DNA of 64,000 nt, taken from Acidihalobacter sp. Its GTDB lineage: Bacteria > Pseudomonadota > Gammaproteobacteria > DSM-5130 > Acidihalobacteraceae. This document shows positions 40,226 to 50,050 of the stretch, piece after piece. Within the stretch, counting starts at the first letter, position 1. The number at the start of each line of letters is the position of its first letter. The position numbers were made by a program, and so were the translations under genes. The notes under the pieces are model-generated. The model was not told the DNA's origin. It worked only from the letters and a program-made list of their open reading frames with translations, and did no database searches. The DNA lies in assembly GCA_027013225.1 (NCBI GenBank), contig JALUXU010000063.1, positions 62,001-126,000 of the forward strand, in the 5' to 3' direction.

Positions 40226-42203
40226 GCGCCATGCAGTGAATCCTTTTCCTCGGCCGAAAAGTCCGTTCGTGGTACGCGTCAAGGAGGCGTTTTCGTCACA
40301 GGGATGCCTGGCGTCGGTCATGCCGGGGTTTGTGCCAAGGGAGCAACAAGTACGCATGGCGATGGCCGTGGCTGCTGCACTAGAGAACAATGAAACGCTG
40401 GTGGTCGAGGCCGGAACGGGAGTTGGGAAAACCTTCGCCTATCTTTTCCCGGCGCTGGCCAGCGGCGGCAAGGTGATCGTTTCCACCGGCACCAAGAACC
40501 TCCAGGATCAGCTGTTTCGTAAGGATTTGCCGATGGTGCGACGGGCGCTCGCGCGGAATGTGAATGTTGCTTTACTCAAGGGGCGTAGCAATTACCTGTG
40601 TGCATATCGTCTGCGCCAATATGCCGAATTCAGTGCCGGGAAGGGAATGGATGATGCTTCTGACCTGCGCCGCATCGAAGCCTGGGCCCGGCGTACTCCA
40701 GATGGTGACATCGCCGGCCTGTCCGCCGTGCCGGAAACCGCGCCGATCTGGCCCAAGGTGACATCGACCGCTGAGAACTGCCTGGGGCAGGAATGTCCGG
40801 ACATCGGCGATTGCCATGTTCTGCGGGCGCGCCGAGCGGCTCAGGAGGCGGACGTGGTCGTCATCAATCATCATTTGTTTTTTGCCGATCTGGCGCTGAA
40901 AGAAGAAGGCTTTGGGGAGATTCTTCCCAGTGCCAATGCATTCGTCTTGGACGAGGCTCATCAGCTCGCGGAAATCGCGGGGCAATTTTTTGGTGACCGG
41001 CTGGGGTCTCGCAGTCTCAAGGAGCTGGGGCGGGATGCGACGGCGGCGGCGCTTTCCGAAGCGCCGGACAATGCCGATCTTCGTGAGTTGGCGCGAGATC
41101 TCGAGCATGTCGTACGTCGCTTGGGAGCGCTTCTCGCTGCCGGCCCGGCGCGCAGAAGCTGGGAGGATATAGCCAGGGAACCCAAGGTGGAAGAGATCCT
41201 GGAGGCGCTGGAAACGGTGTTGTCTTCCATGGAAACGTCGGCGACGCAACAGGTGAAACGCGGTTCTGCTTTGCAGGCGGTGGCCCGCCGGGCGCAGGCA
41301 GCGCGGGCACGCCTTGGAGCATTTCGCGAACCCGAAACGGAGTCGGTGCGCTGGTGTGAAATCCATGCCCGCGGTTTTTCCATGAACATCACGCCACTGG
41401 ATGTCGCTGGCACATTCGTTGCCTGTATGGCGCGCTATCCAGCGGCCTGGATATTCACTTCGGCAACGCTTGCAATTGGCAATGATTTCAAACACTTCAA
41501 TGCACAATTGGGTTTGGTTGAACCGCGTACTCTGAAGCTCGATAGTCCTTTCGATTATGCCCGCCAGGCGCTTATATGGAGGCCGACGGGCCTACCGGCA
41601 CCGAATGCTCCGGATTATATCGAGACCATTCTCGAAGCGGTGCTGCCGCTTTTGCGAAGCAATCCCGGCGGAGCTTTTTTGCTGTTTACCAGCCACCGTT
41701 CGCTGCAACGCGCGGCAACGTATCTGGACACGAAAATCGATAGGCCGCTACTCATCCAGAATGAAGTTTCCCGGCGTGAGTTGCTCGAACGCTTCCGCCA
41801 GGAAGGCAATGCCGTTTTGCTTGGCGCCCAGAGTTTTTGGGAAGGTGTGGACGTGCAGGGAGTGGCTTTGTCGTGCGTGCTCATGGATAAGCTCCCTTTC
41901 GCCTCACCGGATGATCCCTTGCTCAAGGCCAGATCAGAAGCTTTGCGCACCAGCGGCGGCAATCCATTCTGGGACATTCAATTGCCCAAAGCCGTAATTG
42001 CATTCAAGCAGGGAGTGGGGCGCCTGATTCGTGACATCACGGATCGGGGCGTATTGATCATCTGCGATCCACGCCTGGATCACTGTAGCTACAGAAAAAT
42101 ATTTATGAGGAGTTTACCGCCGGCCCCCGTCACCCGCGTTGGCCAAACAGCCCTCGATTTTTTGCTCGCCGCTACGCATCGGGAGACTGATGCCCATGGC
42201 TGA
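40215..42203 (+). CDS. yoaA: XPD/DinG-family iron-sulfur DNA helicase (YoaA-like)
   Basis: 5'-3' DNA helicase of superfamily 2. Visible are VVEAGTGVGKTFAYLFPAL (Walker A), four cysteines for the Fe-S cluster (YLCAYRL and the group ENCLGQECPDIGDC), the VLDEAHQL DEAH box, TSATL, LLFTSHRSLQRAA, QSFWEGVDVQG, and KQGVGRLIRDITDRG. Its 662 residues and the form of the Fe-S insert match YoaA better than DinG. In E. coli YoaA works with HolC in repair of replication damage. The start overlaps lpoP by 11 bp, and the end overlaps tsaB. Confidence 0.9.
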   Translation: MADERHAVNPFPRPKSPFVVRVKEAFSSQGCLASVMPGFVPREQQVRMAMAVAAALENNETLVVEAGTGVGKTFAYLFPALASGGKVIVSTGTKNLQDQLFRKDLPMVRRALARNVNVALLKGRSNYLCAYRLRQYAEFSAGKGMDDASDLRRIEAWARRTPDGDIAGLSAVPETAPIWPKVTSTAENCLGQECPDIGDCHVLRARRAAQEADVVVINHHLFFADLALKEEGFGEILPSANAFVLDEAHQLAEIAGQFFGDRLGSRSLKELGRDATAAALSEAPDNADLRELARDLEHVVRRLGALLAAGPARRSWEDIAREPKVEEILEALETVLSSMETSATQQVKRGSALQAVARRAQAARARLGAFREPETESVRWCEIHARGFSMNITPLDVAGTFVACMARYPAAWIFTSATLAIGNDFKHFNAQLGLVEPRTLKLDSPFDYARQALIWRPTGLPAPNAPDYIETILEAVLPLLRSNPGGAFLLFTSHRSLQRAATYLDTKIDRPLLIQNEVSRRELLERFRQEGNAVLLGAQSFWEGVDVQGVALSCVLMDKLPFASPDDPLLKARSEALRTSGGNPFWDIQLPKAVIAFKQGVGRLIRDITDRGVLIICDPRLDHCSYRKIFMRSLPPAPVTRVGQTALDFLLAATHRETDAHG

Positions 42204-42948
42204 GGTGTTGTTGGCTCTCGACACCAGTTCGGATGCCTGTTCCGTAGCTCTCGCAGTGGACGGAGATGTTCTCGAACGGCATGAAATCGCGCCCCGCGAG
42301 CATACCCGCCTTATCCTGCCGATGATCCACTCCCTGCTTGCCGAGGCAGGCATTAGCCTGAACGCGCTCGACGCGCTGGTAATGGGGCGGGGACCTGGCG
42401 CTTTCACCGGCGTTCGCATTGCCGTGGGTGTAACCCAGGGGCTGGCATTTTCCTGCCAGCGGCCAGTGGTGCCGGTATCCAGTCTGGCCATTGTCGCTCA
42501 AGAGGCGCTCGCCCTGAGCATGGGTGGCAGCATGAATGAAGCAAGGGATTCCCATCCTGGCGTGAATGAGGCATTGACCTCTGTCGCCACCCAGACTTCC
42601 AAACAAAGGCGGACCGTGGTGGTGGCATCTGATGCCCGTATGGGTGAGGTGTACTGGGGCGTTTATCGTGCTGATGAATCCGGCGTGGCTTGCCTTCAAG
42701 GGGAGGAGGCAGTGTCCTTGCCCGATGGGGTGTGCGTGCCGGAATCGGAAGTGTACATCGGGGCGGGCAGTGGATTCTCAATCTACGAGGAAATTTTGTC
42801 CAGACGATGTGAATTCGCGGTAGTGTTTCCAGGGCGACTGCCCCGGGCGCGATACGCTCTGGCTTTCGGACGGCGCGGCTTGCAAAAGGGTGAAGCGGTC
42901 GAGGCTGAAAACGCCTTGCCGGTATATTTGCGTGATCAGGTGGTGTAG
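42190..42948 (+). CDS. tsaB: tRNA t6A37 biosynthesis protein TsaB
   Basis: Inactive partner of TsaD in the complex that adds threonylcarbamoyl to A37 of ANN-decoding tRNAs. Family motifs: LLALDTSSDACSVAL, REHTRLILPMIHSLLAEAG, VMGRGPGAFTGVRIAVGV and QGLAFSCQRPVVPVSSLA; later ASDARMGEVYWGVY. At 252 residues it is a little longer than usual, because of an insert around residues 118-140. Start at ATG 42190 (GGGAG upstream), with 42196 as an alternative. Overlaps yoaA by 14 bp, an arrangement seen in other gammaproteobacteria where tsaB follows yoaA. Confidence 0.93.
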   Translation: MPMAEVLLALDTSSDACSVALAVDGDVLERHEIAPREHTRLILPMIHSLLAEAGISLNALDALVMGRGPGAFTGVRIAVGVTQGLAFSCQRPVVPVSSLAIVAQEALALSMGGSMNEARDSHPGVNEALTSVATQTSKQRRTVVVASDARMGEVYWGVYRADESGVACLQGEEAVSLPDGVCVPESEVYIGAGSGFSIYEEILSRRCEFAVVFPGRLPRARYALAFGRRGLQKGEAVEAENALPVYLRDQVV

Positions 42949-42952
42949 GACG

Positions 42953-44062
42953 ATGCTGGAAAAAAGCGTGTGGCGCGAGTGGGCCGATCTCGACCGGCTG
43001 CCGCGTTCAGGGGCGAGCGCCGGCAGAGGTTCGATTCGCATGTCGGCGAAGGATTTTTGCGTCGAAGAGATTCCTTTTCAGGAGCCGACAGGCGAAGGAG
43101 AGCACCTGTGGTTATGGGTGGAAAAAAAAGGTGAAAACACAGAGTATCTTGCCCGTAACCTGGCGCGAGCTTATGGTGTTGCGCCTGTGGCGGTTTCTTA
43201 CGCCGGTCGCAAGGATCGGCATGCCATCAGCCGCCAATGGTTCAGCGTACACTTGCCTGGCACAAAACAATTGCTGTCACCCCCAGGTCTCGAAAGCGAA
43301 TCGGTACGCGTACTGCGCTTGACTCGCAGTACGAAAAAACTGCGTCTGGGTGCCCTGCGCGGCAATCGTTTCGAAATCGTGATTCGCAATTTTTCCGGTT
43401 CAAAGGCGCGACTCGAAGAGCGACTCTCGGAAGTAGCCATACAGGGCGTGCCGAATTATTTCGGGAAACAACGCTTCGGGCGCAATAGCGCAAACCTTGA
43501 CGCGGCTCTTGCCATGTTCGCCGGGCAGCGTGTTCGCCACAGAAAACGCCGCGGCCTTTATCTTTCGGCGGCGCGTAGCGCCATTTTCAATGGCATATTG
43601 GCAAATAGGGTGCTTGATAACTCCTGGGAAGCATTGCTACCCGGTGAAGCGGTCATGTTGGCCGGCTCGAACAGTTTTTTCGTGGCTGAGGCCATAGACG
43701 ATGAACTCAGAGCACGCTTGCAGGTCAATGACGTTCATCCAAGCGGCGCGTTATGGGGCAGGGGTGATCCGCCTTCACGCCAAGGGATTCTGGCGATGGA
43801 AAAAAGAGTAGCGAAACAGGCGGAGGGCTTGGCCGAGGGCTTGGTGGCGGCAGGATTAAAGCAGGAGCGGCGTTCACTGAGGCTTTTCCCCCAGGTATTT
43901 TCATGGCACTGGGAAAACGAACATGCCTTGACGCTTCGTTTTGTTTTGTCGCCAGGCGCGTTTGCCACCAGCGTGTTGCGGGATCTCATCGAAGTATGCG
44001 ATCTGGAAGGGGGAAACAGGGAAATATCAAGCAATGAGCCTGCCGGACTGGGAGGATCGTAA
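42953..44062 (+). CDS. truD: tRNA pseudouridine(13) synthase
   Basis: Isomerises U13 in tRNA-Glu. The 369-residue protein shows FCVEEIPFQEPTGEGEHLW, the catalytic aspartate in SYAGRKDRHAISRQWFS, LRGNRFEIVIRNF, GVPNYFGKQRFGRNSANL, and a C-terminal FVLSPGAFATSVLRDL. Start ATG is 4 bp after the tsaB stop. In E. coli truD lies next to surE; here that position is lost and truD is at the end of the mrcB-lpoP-yoaA-tsaB chain. Convergent with sqr. Confidence 0.95.
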   Translation: MLEKSVWREWADLDRLPRSGASAGRGSIRMSAKDFCVEEIPFQEPTGEGEHLWLWVEKKGENTEYLARNLARAYGVAPVAVSYAGRKDRHAISRQWFSVHLPGTKQLLSPPGLESESVRVLRLTRSTKKLRLGALRGNRFEIVIRNFSGSKARLEERLSEVAIQGVPNYFGKQRFGRNSANLDAALAMFAGQRVRHRKRRGLYLSAARSAIFNGILANRVLDNSWEALLPGEAVMLAGSNSFFVAEAIDDELRARLQVNDVHPSGALWGRGDPPSRQGILAMEKRVAKQAEGLAEGLVAAGLKQERRSLRLFPQVFSWHWENEHALTLRFVLSPGAFATSVLRDLIEVCDLEGGNREISSNEPAGLGGS

Positions 44063-44136
44063 CGAGGCGAGTTGGAAATGGGTTCATTTTTCCATCGCCG
44101 CCGCCGATTCTTTCTAGGCCCGACAGGCTCCTGCGC

Positions 44137-45414
<1,278 letters not shown>

Positions 45415-45502
45415 TTAGACTCGCTCCTAGGTTTTTAGTGTTCGGCGCGGTGGCCGTTTGCAAGGCCGGAGGAACTGAAAAAAGGACTCCGGTGAACGGT
45501 TC

Positions 45503-45530
45503 ATTATGTTTTATTTTATATTTTATTCAA
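45503..45530 (-). promoter_or_regulatory. Candidate sigma-70 promoter of sqr
   Basis: On the minus strand TTGAAT (45530-45525) and CATAAT (45508-45503) are 16 bp apart, in an AT-rich stretch, about 89 bases before the sqr ATG. The expected leader contains a 6-bp CCGGAG/CTCCGG stem (45466-45492). Six-of-six consensus is not met (4/6 and 5/6). Confidence 0.45.
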
Positions 45531-45535
45531 GTGTC

Positions 45536-45859
45536 TTATGTCATAACCGCAGACATGACAAAGGCCAGCTTCGTGTAGCCGATGCTCAAGGCATAGGCGA
45601 TCCACCCCAGAGCCATCGCAAGCAGGGCCAATACCAGAGGTGCGGAAAGCAGGATGCGCAGCCAGCCGCTTTGAGCACGAAATCCAAGCCCGCGGGCGAA
45701 GCCCAATGAGGCGGAAATCACCATCAGGGCAAACAAGGTCTGTCGCCAGCCGTTGGGTGTTGAGGCGATGGTCCATGGGTAAGACAGTACCAGTATGAAA
45801 ACAGCGGCGCCGCCCGCCAGACACAGGAAATTGACTAGAAATTCGAGGCTTCGTTTCAT
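45536..45859 (-). CDS. ybgE: YbgE-family cyd operon membrane protein
   Basis: A 107-residue membrane protein with three hydrophobic segments. The central motif ASLGFARGLGFRAQSGWLR corresponds to the GVGFRPQ block of E. coli YbgE, which is encoded after cydX. Function is unknown, perhaps linked to cytochrome bd assembly. Start chosen at MKRSLEFL (45859); there is no clear SD, and a longer frame would begin inside the terminator hairpin. An intrinsic terminator lies between it and cydX, so expression may depend on read-through. Confidence 0.8.
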   Translation of the reverse strand: MKRSLEFLVNFLCLAGGAAVFILVLSYPWTIASTPNGWRQTLFALMVISASLGFARGLGFRAQSGWLRILLSAPLVLALLAMALGWIAYALSIGYTKLAFVMSAVMT

Positions 45860-45892
45860 GAGATGGACTGTTTTTGGTAATGGGTGTGGGCG

Positions 45893-45924
45893 AAAAAAAA
45901 CCGGGCGGTGATTCACCGCCCGGT
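45893..45924 (-). terminator. Intrinsic terminator between cydX and ybgE
   Basis: On the minus strand ACCGGGCGGTG and CACCGCCCGGT form a perfect 11-bp GC-rich stem with a 3-nt loop (45924-45900), followed by eight T (45900-45893). This is the best terminator in the window. It should end or strongly reduce the cydABX transcript before ybgE. Confidence 0.9.
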
Positions 45925-45939
45925 CAGATCAATAAAACA

Positions 45940-46128
45940 TCAATCTTTGCTTATCTTGCCTTCTCCTTCCTGCGTGTCCATCAGCGCGCCTCCGGCCGCC
46001 GAAATCAACACGATCATGATGGTGCCCACAATCCAGGCGAAATACCAGGGACCGTAGTCGCCGAGAACGATCATCAGGAACAAGACGACCAAGCCGATGA
46101 TGGAATAAATGATAAATCTCCAAAACAT
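45940..46128 (-). CDS. cydX: Extended CydX-like subunit of cytochrome bd
   Basis: A 62-residue protein. Its second half, PWYFAWIVGTIMIVLISAAG, is the CydX/YbgT signature (compare WYFAWILG in E. coli), but it is preceded by an additional hydrophobic segment, FIIYSIIGLVVLFLMIVLG, so it probably has two transmembrane helices instead of one. No ATG lies before the WYFAW motif; the only start with a strong SD (GAGGAG) is the upstream ATG, so the extension is likely real. Lies 29 bp after cydB and before a strong terminator. In E. coli the 37-residue CydX stabilises the oxidase. Confidence 0.82.
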   Translation of the reverse strand: MFWRFIIYSIIGLVVLFLMIVLGDYGPWYFAWIVGTIMIVLISAAGGALMDTQEGEGKISKD

Positions 46129-46157
46129 GATTTTATCTCCTCAATATGTTGATCAAA

Positions 46158-47309
46158 TCAGTAAGCATGGTCGTCGGCTTTGACCTGTTCGGGGGTCACC
46201 TTGCCGCGCATCACCCAGAAGCACCAGCTGGTGTAGGAGATGATGGCCGGGACGAAAATCAGCGACCAGCCCAGCATCCACCACAGGGTTCTCTCGCTGG
46301 CGCTTGCGTTCCAAACCGTCAGGCTGTGTGCCGGATCGATGGTGGAAGGGAACATGAATGGGAACGTGGCAGAGGCCACCGTGGCCAGCACGGCGATCCA
46401 TGCCACCGCGCCGGACCACCAGGTGAGTTGGAAGCGGTCCGATCGCGCGGCCAGATAGCCGATCGCGAGCGCCACGTAACCCAGCGCCGGGAAGATCCAC
46501 AGAATCGGATGATGGCCGAAATTGCTCAACCAGGCACCAGCTTCATGCGCCACCGGCAGGGGAATGGTGGGATTGGCCGGCATGTTCGGATCGACCGGGC
46601 CGTTGATGGCGAAGCCCTTCATCATCGCCACCCAGATGCCGCCGATGGTGAACAGGGCCATGGCCGAAGGCACCGCTACGGTCACCAGCTGGCGTGCGCG
46701 CTCCTTCATCGCGCCTTCCGAACGCCCCATGAGCATGGCCGCGCCCATGTACACCGACAGCGACACCGAGAGCAGGCCCATGAGGATGGCGAAGGGGTTG
46801 AACAAAAAGACGAAGCTGCCCAAGTAGTAGGAAATAACGGTGCCATCGGGGACTACCTTGAACGGAAATCCGTCGATGACGTTGCCGAAGGCCGCACCGT
46901 ACACCAGCATGGGCACGAAGCCGCTGACGAACAGGCCCCAGTCCCACATGTTGCGCCACTTGGCCGAAGGCAGCTTGCTGCGATACTCGAAACCGACAGG
47001 CCGTACAATCATCGACCACAGCAGGATCAACATCACGATATACAGCCCAGAAAAGGATGAGCCGTAGATGGTCGGCCAGGCGGCGAAGATCGCGCCGCCG
47101 CCGAGGATGAACCATACCTGGTTGCCGTCCCAATGCGGGCCGATGATGTTGAGCGCCACGCGGCGCTCATCATCGGTGCGGCCCACATAGCGCAGGATGG
47201 TGCCCACGCCCATGTCCATGCCGACCATGATGGCCAGGCCGGCGAACAGCACGCCAAGAAGCAGCCACCAGACGATTTTCAGGATTGCGTATGTACCTAA
47301 GACTTCCAT
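46158..47309 (-). CDS. cydB: Cytochrome bd ubiquinol oxidase subunit II
   Basis: Partner of CydA in the proton-non-pumping bd oxidase. The 383-residue protein has about eight or nine transmembrane helices, with the family features VWWLLLGVLFAGLAIMVGMDMGVG, the HWDGNQVWFILGGGAIFAAWP block carrying the His/Asp residues of the proton channel, and RPVGFEYRSKL. GAGGAG before the ATG. It follows cydA by 15 bp and is followed by cydX. Confidence 0.97.
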   Translation of the reverse strand: MEVLGTYAILKIVWWLLLGVLFAGLAIMVGMDMGVGTILRYVGRTDDERRVALNIIGPHWDGNQVWFILGGGAIFAAWPTIYGSSFSGLYIVMLILLWSMIVRPVGFEYRSKLPSAKWRNMWDWGLFVSGFVPMLVYGAAFGNVIDGFPFKVVPDGTVISYYLGSFVFLFNPFAILMGLLSVSLSVYMGAAMLMGRSEGAMKERARQLVTVAVPSAMALFTIGGIWVAMMKGFAINGPVDPNMPANPTIPLPVAHEAGAWLSNFGHHPILWIFPALGYVALAIGYLAARSDRFQLTWWSGAVAWIAVLATVASATFPFMFPSTIDPAHSLTVWNASASERTLWWMLGWSLIFVPAIISYTSWCFWVMRGKVTPEQVKADDHAY

Positions 47310-47324
47310 GATTATTCTCCTCTA

Positions 47325-48983
47325 TCAATCGCGATTGAGACGTTGCGCCGGGCGGGCAAACGCAGGTTCGCCGGCAAGACTGCCGCCGCCAGTGCCGGTT
47401 TCGTGACTATCCGGACCCTTGCGTGCGAACTTGAACATCAGATACCACTCGATGACGATGAAGAGGCTGTACAAGCTCACGAAGCCGATGAGCGAGAACA
47501 CCATGTAGCCCACACTATGAGTGGATGCGGACAGCCAGGTCGGCAGATGTCCGTACACCGTCCATGGCTGGCGGCCCATTTCCGCAGTGAGCCAGCCCAT
47601 TTCGCAGGCGATGAAGGGCAGGGAGATCATCCACGGCGAGAGCTTCAAGAAGGCCTCGCTCTTCATCTCCTGGCCACGCAAGGACAGTAAAGACACCCAG
47701 ATGAGATAGAAGAGGAACAAAAAGCCCAATGCCACCATGATACGGAATACCCAGAAAATCACCCACACCAAAGGAATGGCATCGTGCGAAGCCTTGGTGA
47801 TGAGCGCGGGCGAGGCCGTGTTCAGATCACTGGTGTAGCGGCGCAGCAGGTAAGCGTAGCCCAGATCTTTCTCATGCGCCTTGAACTGCGCCAGCACCTT
47901 CTGCATGGCCGGATCCTTGGCGCGTACCGCCGGATTGGCCAGGGCCGGGTCTTTTTGCATCATCTGCTGGATCTGGGTCAGCGCGTCATAGGCGGGAATG
48001 CCATTCTTGATGCGGACGGCGGCCTGTTGTTCAAGTTCCTTCAGGCCGATGATCGGCGAAGTGAAGTTGTGCGCGGCCAGCAATGACAGCAAGCCCGGAA
48101 TCTGAATGTCGAAAACATTTTTCTGCGCGGCCTGATCGGGGAAGGCGATGATGGACCAGGCGGCCGGCGCCTTTTCGGTGTTCCACACGCCTTCCATCGC
48201 GGCCAGCTTGGTCGGCTGCTTGCCTGCGTCGATGAAGCCCAGCGCGTCGCCCAAGGTGATGACGCCGACGGTGGAGATCACGCCGAACAAGGCGGCCATG
48301 CGCACCGAGCGGCGGAACAGCTCCACATGGTTCTTGCGCGCCAGATGCCAGGCGCTGATGCCGATCACGAAGATGGCGCCGGTCACGTAGCCGGCGAGCG
48401 TAGTGTGCACGAACTTGGCCTGCGCATCCGGGTTCATCAGCAGGCTCATGAAGCTGGTCAGCTCCATGCGCTGGGTGAAGGGATTAAAGGCTGCGCCGTG
48501 CGGGTCCTGCATGAAGCCGTTGGCGATCAGGATCCACAGTGCCGAAAGGTTGGAGCCCAGGGCCACCAGCCAGGTGACGACCAGGTGCTGCACCTTGGTG
48601 AGGCGATGCCAGCCGAGCAGCATCAGGCCGACGAAGGTGGACTCCATGAAAAAGGCCATCAGCCCTTCGATCGCCAGCGGCGCGCCGAAGATGTCGCCGA
48701 CATAGTAGGAGTAGGTTGACCAGTTGGTGCCGAACTCGAACTCCATGGTCAAGCCGGTGGCCACGCCGAGCGCGAAGTTGATCGCGAACAGCTTGCTCCA
48801 GAACATGACCATGTCCTTGTAGATCTGGCGGCCGGTGACGACATAGGTCGTTTCCATGGCGACCAGAATGAAGCTCAGCCCCAGGGTGAGAGGCACGAAC
48901 AAGAAATGATACAAGGCCGTCATCGCGAACTGCCATCGGGACAGCTCGACTACGGCGGGACTTACAATGTCTGCAGGAACCAT
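47325..48983 (-). CDS. cydA: Cytochrome bd ubiquinol oxidase subunit I
   Basis: Carries haems b558, b595 and d. The 552-residue protein has an axial His26 (YHFLFVPLTLG, the E. coli His19 equivalent), GWHRLTKVQH, a further haem histidine in ISAWHLARKN, and the EMGWLTAEMGRQPW block containing the methionine ligand. The quinone loop is of the long type (LAAMEGVWNTEKAPAAW through KDLGYAYLLRRYT), as in E. coli bd-I and unlike the cyanide-insensitive short-loop oxidases. A GAGGAG SD precedes the ATG. First gene of the cyd operon and under an FNR-type promoter. Confidence 0.97.
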   Translation of the reverse strand: MVPADIVSPAVVELSRWQFAMTALYHFLFVPLTLGLSFILVAMETTYVVTGRQIYKDMVMFWSKLFAINFALGVATGLTMEFEFGTNWSTYSYYVGDIFGAPLAIEGLMAFFMESTFVGLMLLGWHRLTKVQHLVVTWLVALGSNLSALWILIANGFMQDPHGAAFNPFTQRMELTSFMSLLMNPDAQAKFVHTTLAGYVTGAIFVIGISAWHLARKNHVELFRRSVRMAALFGVISTVGVITLGDALGFIDAGKQPTKLAAMEGVWNTEKAPAAWSIIAFPDQAAQKNVFDIQIPGLLSLLAAHNFTSPIIGLKELEQQAAVRIKNGIPAYDALTQIQQMMQKDPALANPAVRAKDPAMQKVLAQFKAHEKDLGYAYLLRRYTSDLNTASPALITKASHDAIPLVWVIFWVFRIMVALGFLFLFYLIWVSLLSLRGQEMKSEAFLKLSPWMISLPFIACEMGWLTAEMGRQPWTVYGHLPTWLSASTHSVGYMVFSLIGFVSLYSLFIVIEWYLMFKFARKGPDSHETGTGGGSLAGEPAFARPAQRLNRD

Positions 48984-49074
48984 TGCGTAATCTCCTCGAA
49001 GTGATGTTAGTAAGACATTGAATTAAAAATAAAAAACCAGACGCCTTTCTTTTAGCGTAATTTCCGGTAAGTGG

Positions 49075-49116
49075 ATTCTACCGAAAAGTAAATATCTGTG
49101 AATTGATCTAGATCAA
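49075..49116 (-). promoter_or_regulatory. FNR/ANR-type class II promoter of cydA
   Basis: TTGATCTAGATCAA (49103-49116) matches the FNR consensus TTGAT-N4-ATCAA perfectly. On the minus strand a -10 element TAGAAT (49080-49075) begins exactly 22 bases after the box. This puts the box centre at -41.5, the class II activation position. The transcript would start near 49068 and have an 85-base leader before cydA. Confidence 0.85.
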
Positions 49117-49129
49117 TTTTTCGGCTTTT

Positions 49130-49663
49130 TTATTTTCCCAGAAGAACGTACAAAGCGCCGGTGCCGCCGTCGGCAGCTTGGGCGGAACAGTAGGCCAGTA
49201 CGTCGTCGAACTGGCGCAACCAGAGGTTCACGTTGGGTTTTAGCACCGGACCGGTATTGCCAGATCGCCAGCCTTTGCCATGAATGACGCGCACGCAGCC
49301 CAGGTGACGTCGGCGGGCTTCGCGGAGAAACTCCACCAGCGCCCGTCGCGCTTCTTCCAGGCGCAGGCCATGCAGGTCGAGTTCGGCTTCGATGCGGTAT
49401 TGTCCTCGTTTGAGCCGCCGGCCGACGGCACGGGGAACGCCATCTCGCGCGTAAAATACCGGATCGAGCGCCAGCCCTCCGCCGTAATCGAAAGGAGCGT
49501 CCCGCAAGTGACGTATCACCTCCATGGAAGGCGGGGAGCAGTAGATTTCCCGTCGCCGTGATCGGGCAGGGGGTGTCCGGGGATGGCGATCATGGCGGAC
49601 AGGGATGACTTCGCCCACGCTGGCGCGAAACAGGGCGCGTTCTTCCGGGTCGATGTCTGCCAT
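49130..49663 (-). CDS. smrA: Smr-domain endonuclease-like protein
   Basis: A 177-residue protein with a C-terminal Smr (small MutS-related) domain: ELDLHGLRLEEARRALVEFL and VRVIHGKGWRSG, the core LDxHG and HGxG motifs, in the last 90 residues. The N-terminal half (RHDRHPRTPPARSRRRE) is basic and disordered-looking. Smr proteins are DNA- or RNA-nicking enzymes; the E. coli SmrB protein cleaves mRNA at collided ribosomes, so which role holds here is open. Very strong SD (AAGGAGGTGA) before the ATG. Located upstream of cydA on the same strand. Confidence 0.85.
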   Translation of the reverse strand: MADIDPEERALFRASVGEVIPVRHDRHPRTPPARSRRREIYCSPPSMEVIRHLRDAPFDYGGGLALDPVFYARDGVPRAVGRRLKRGQYRIEAELDLHGLRLEEARRALVEFLREARRRHLGCVRVIHGKGWRSGNTGPVLKPNVNLWLRQFDDVLAYCSAQAADGGTGALYVLLGK

Positions 49664-50050
49664 GGCGTCACCTCCTTATCTTTAAAAAAGTGAATCCCAA
49701 GGAAAGGAGCCTTGCCGGATACGGGCGATCCTGGTGAGGCGGGAAGGCTTGGAAGCCGTTTTGAGGGGCATTCGGGAAAATACGGAGTCTATTTCGCTAA
49801 AATCGCCTCAAAGCCGGCACCGACATGCCATCGCCGCCGCAGAGCTTATTGAAATCAGGCAGGCTCTGGGAGAATTGTTTCGGTGCAAACTCAAGTATGA
49901 TCTTAGCCTGGCCGTGCAATCAATAGCATGGATAGGGTGCGGCATGTATTAAAGAAGGAATCTCTGATCAATTCATGGTTCTGCATCTTGCGTAGAAATC
50001 GTCTATTTCAACTATTAATTCTGTCGACGCATTTTTAGTCGGCAGGCGTT
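49664..50050. other. Non-coding region upstream of lapA
   Basis: Divergent between smr and lapA. A GTG-led open frame (49734-49952, 72 codons) has no SD or recognisable content. A hairpin of CTGTCGAC (50021-50028) with GTCGGCAG (50038-50045), one G-T wobble, ends five bases before the lapA ATG and would hide a GGCAGG that is the nearest SD-like sequence. This interval is the second junction of the split ihfB/lapAB locus. Confidence 0.45.

Noticed and set aside
46146-47060. 304-codon open frame antisense to cydB
   Set aside because: His/Arg/Gln-rich mirror of a membrane protein gene; no SD and no family resemblance.
49734-49952. 72-codon GTG-led open frame upstream of lapA
   Set aside because: No Shine-Dalgarno, no known motif, and the composition of the translation is not protein-like enough to call a gene.
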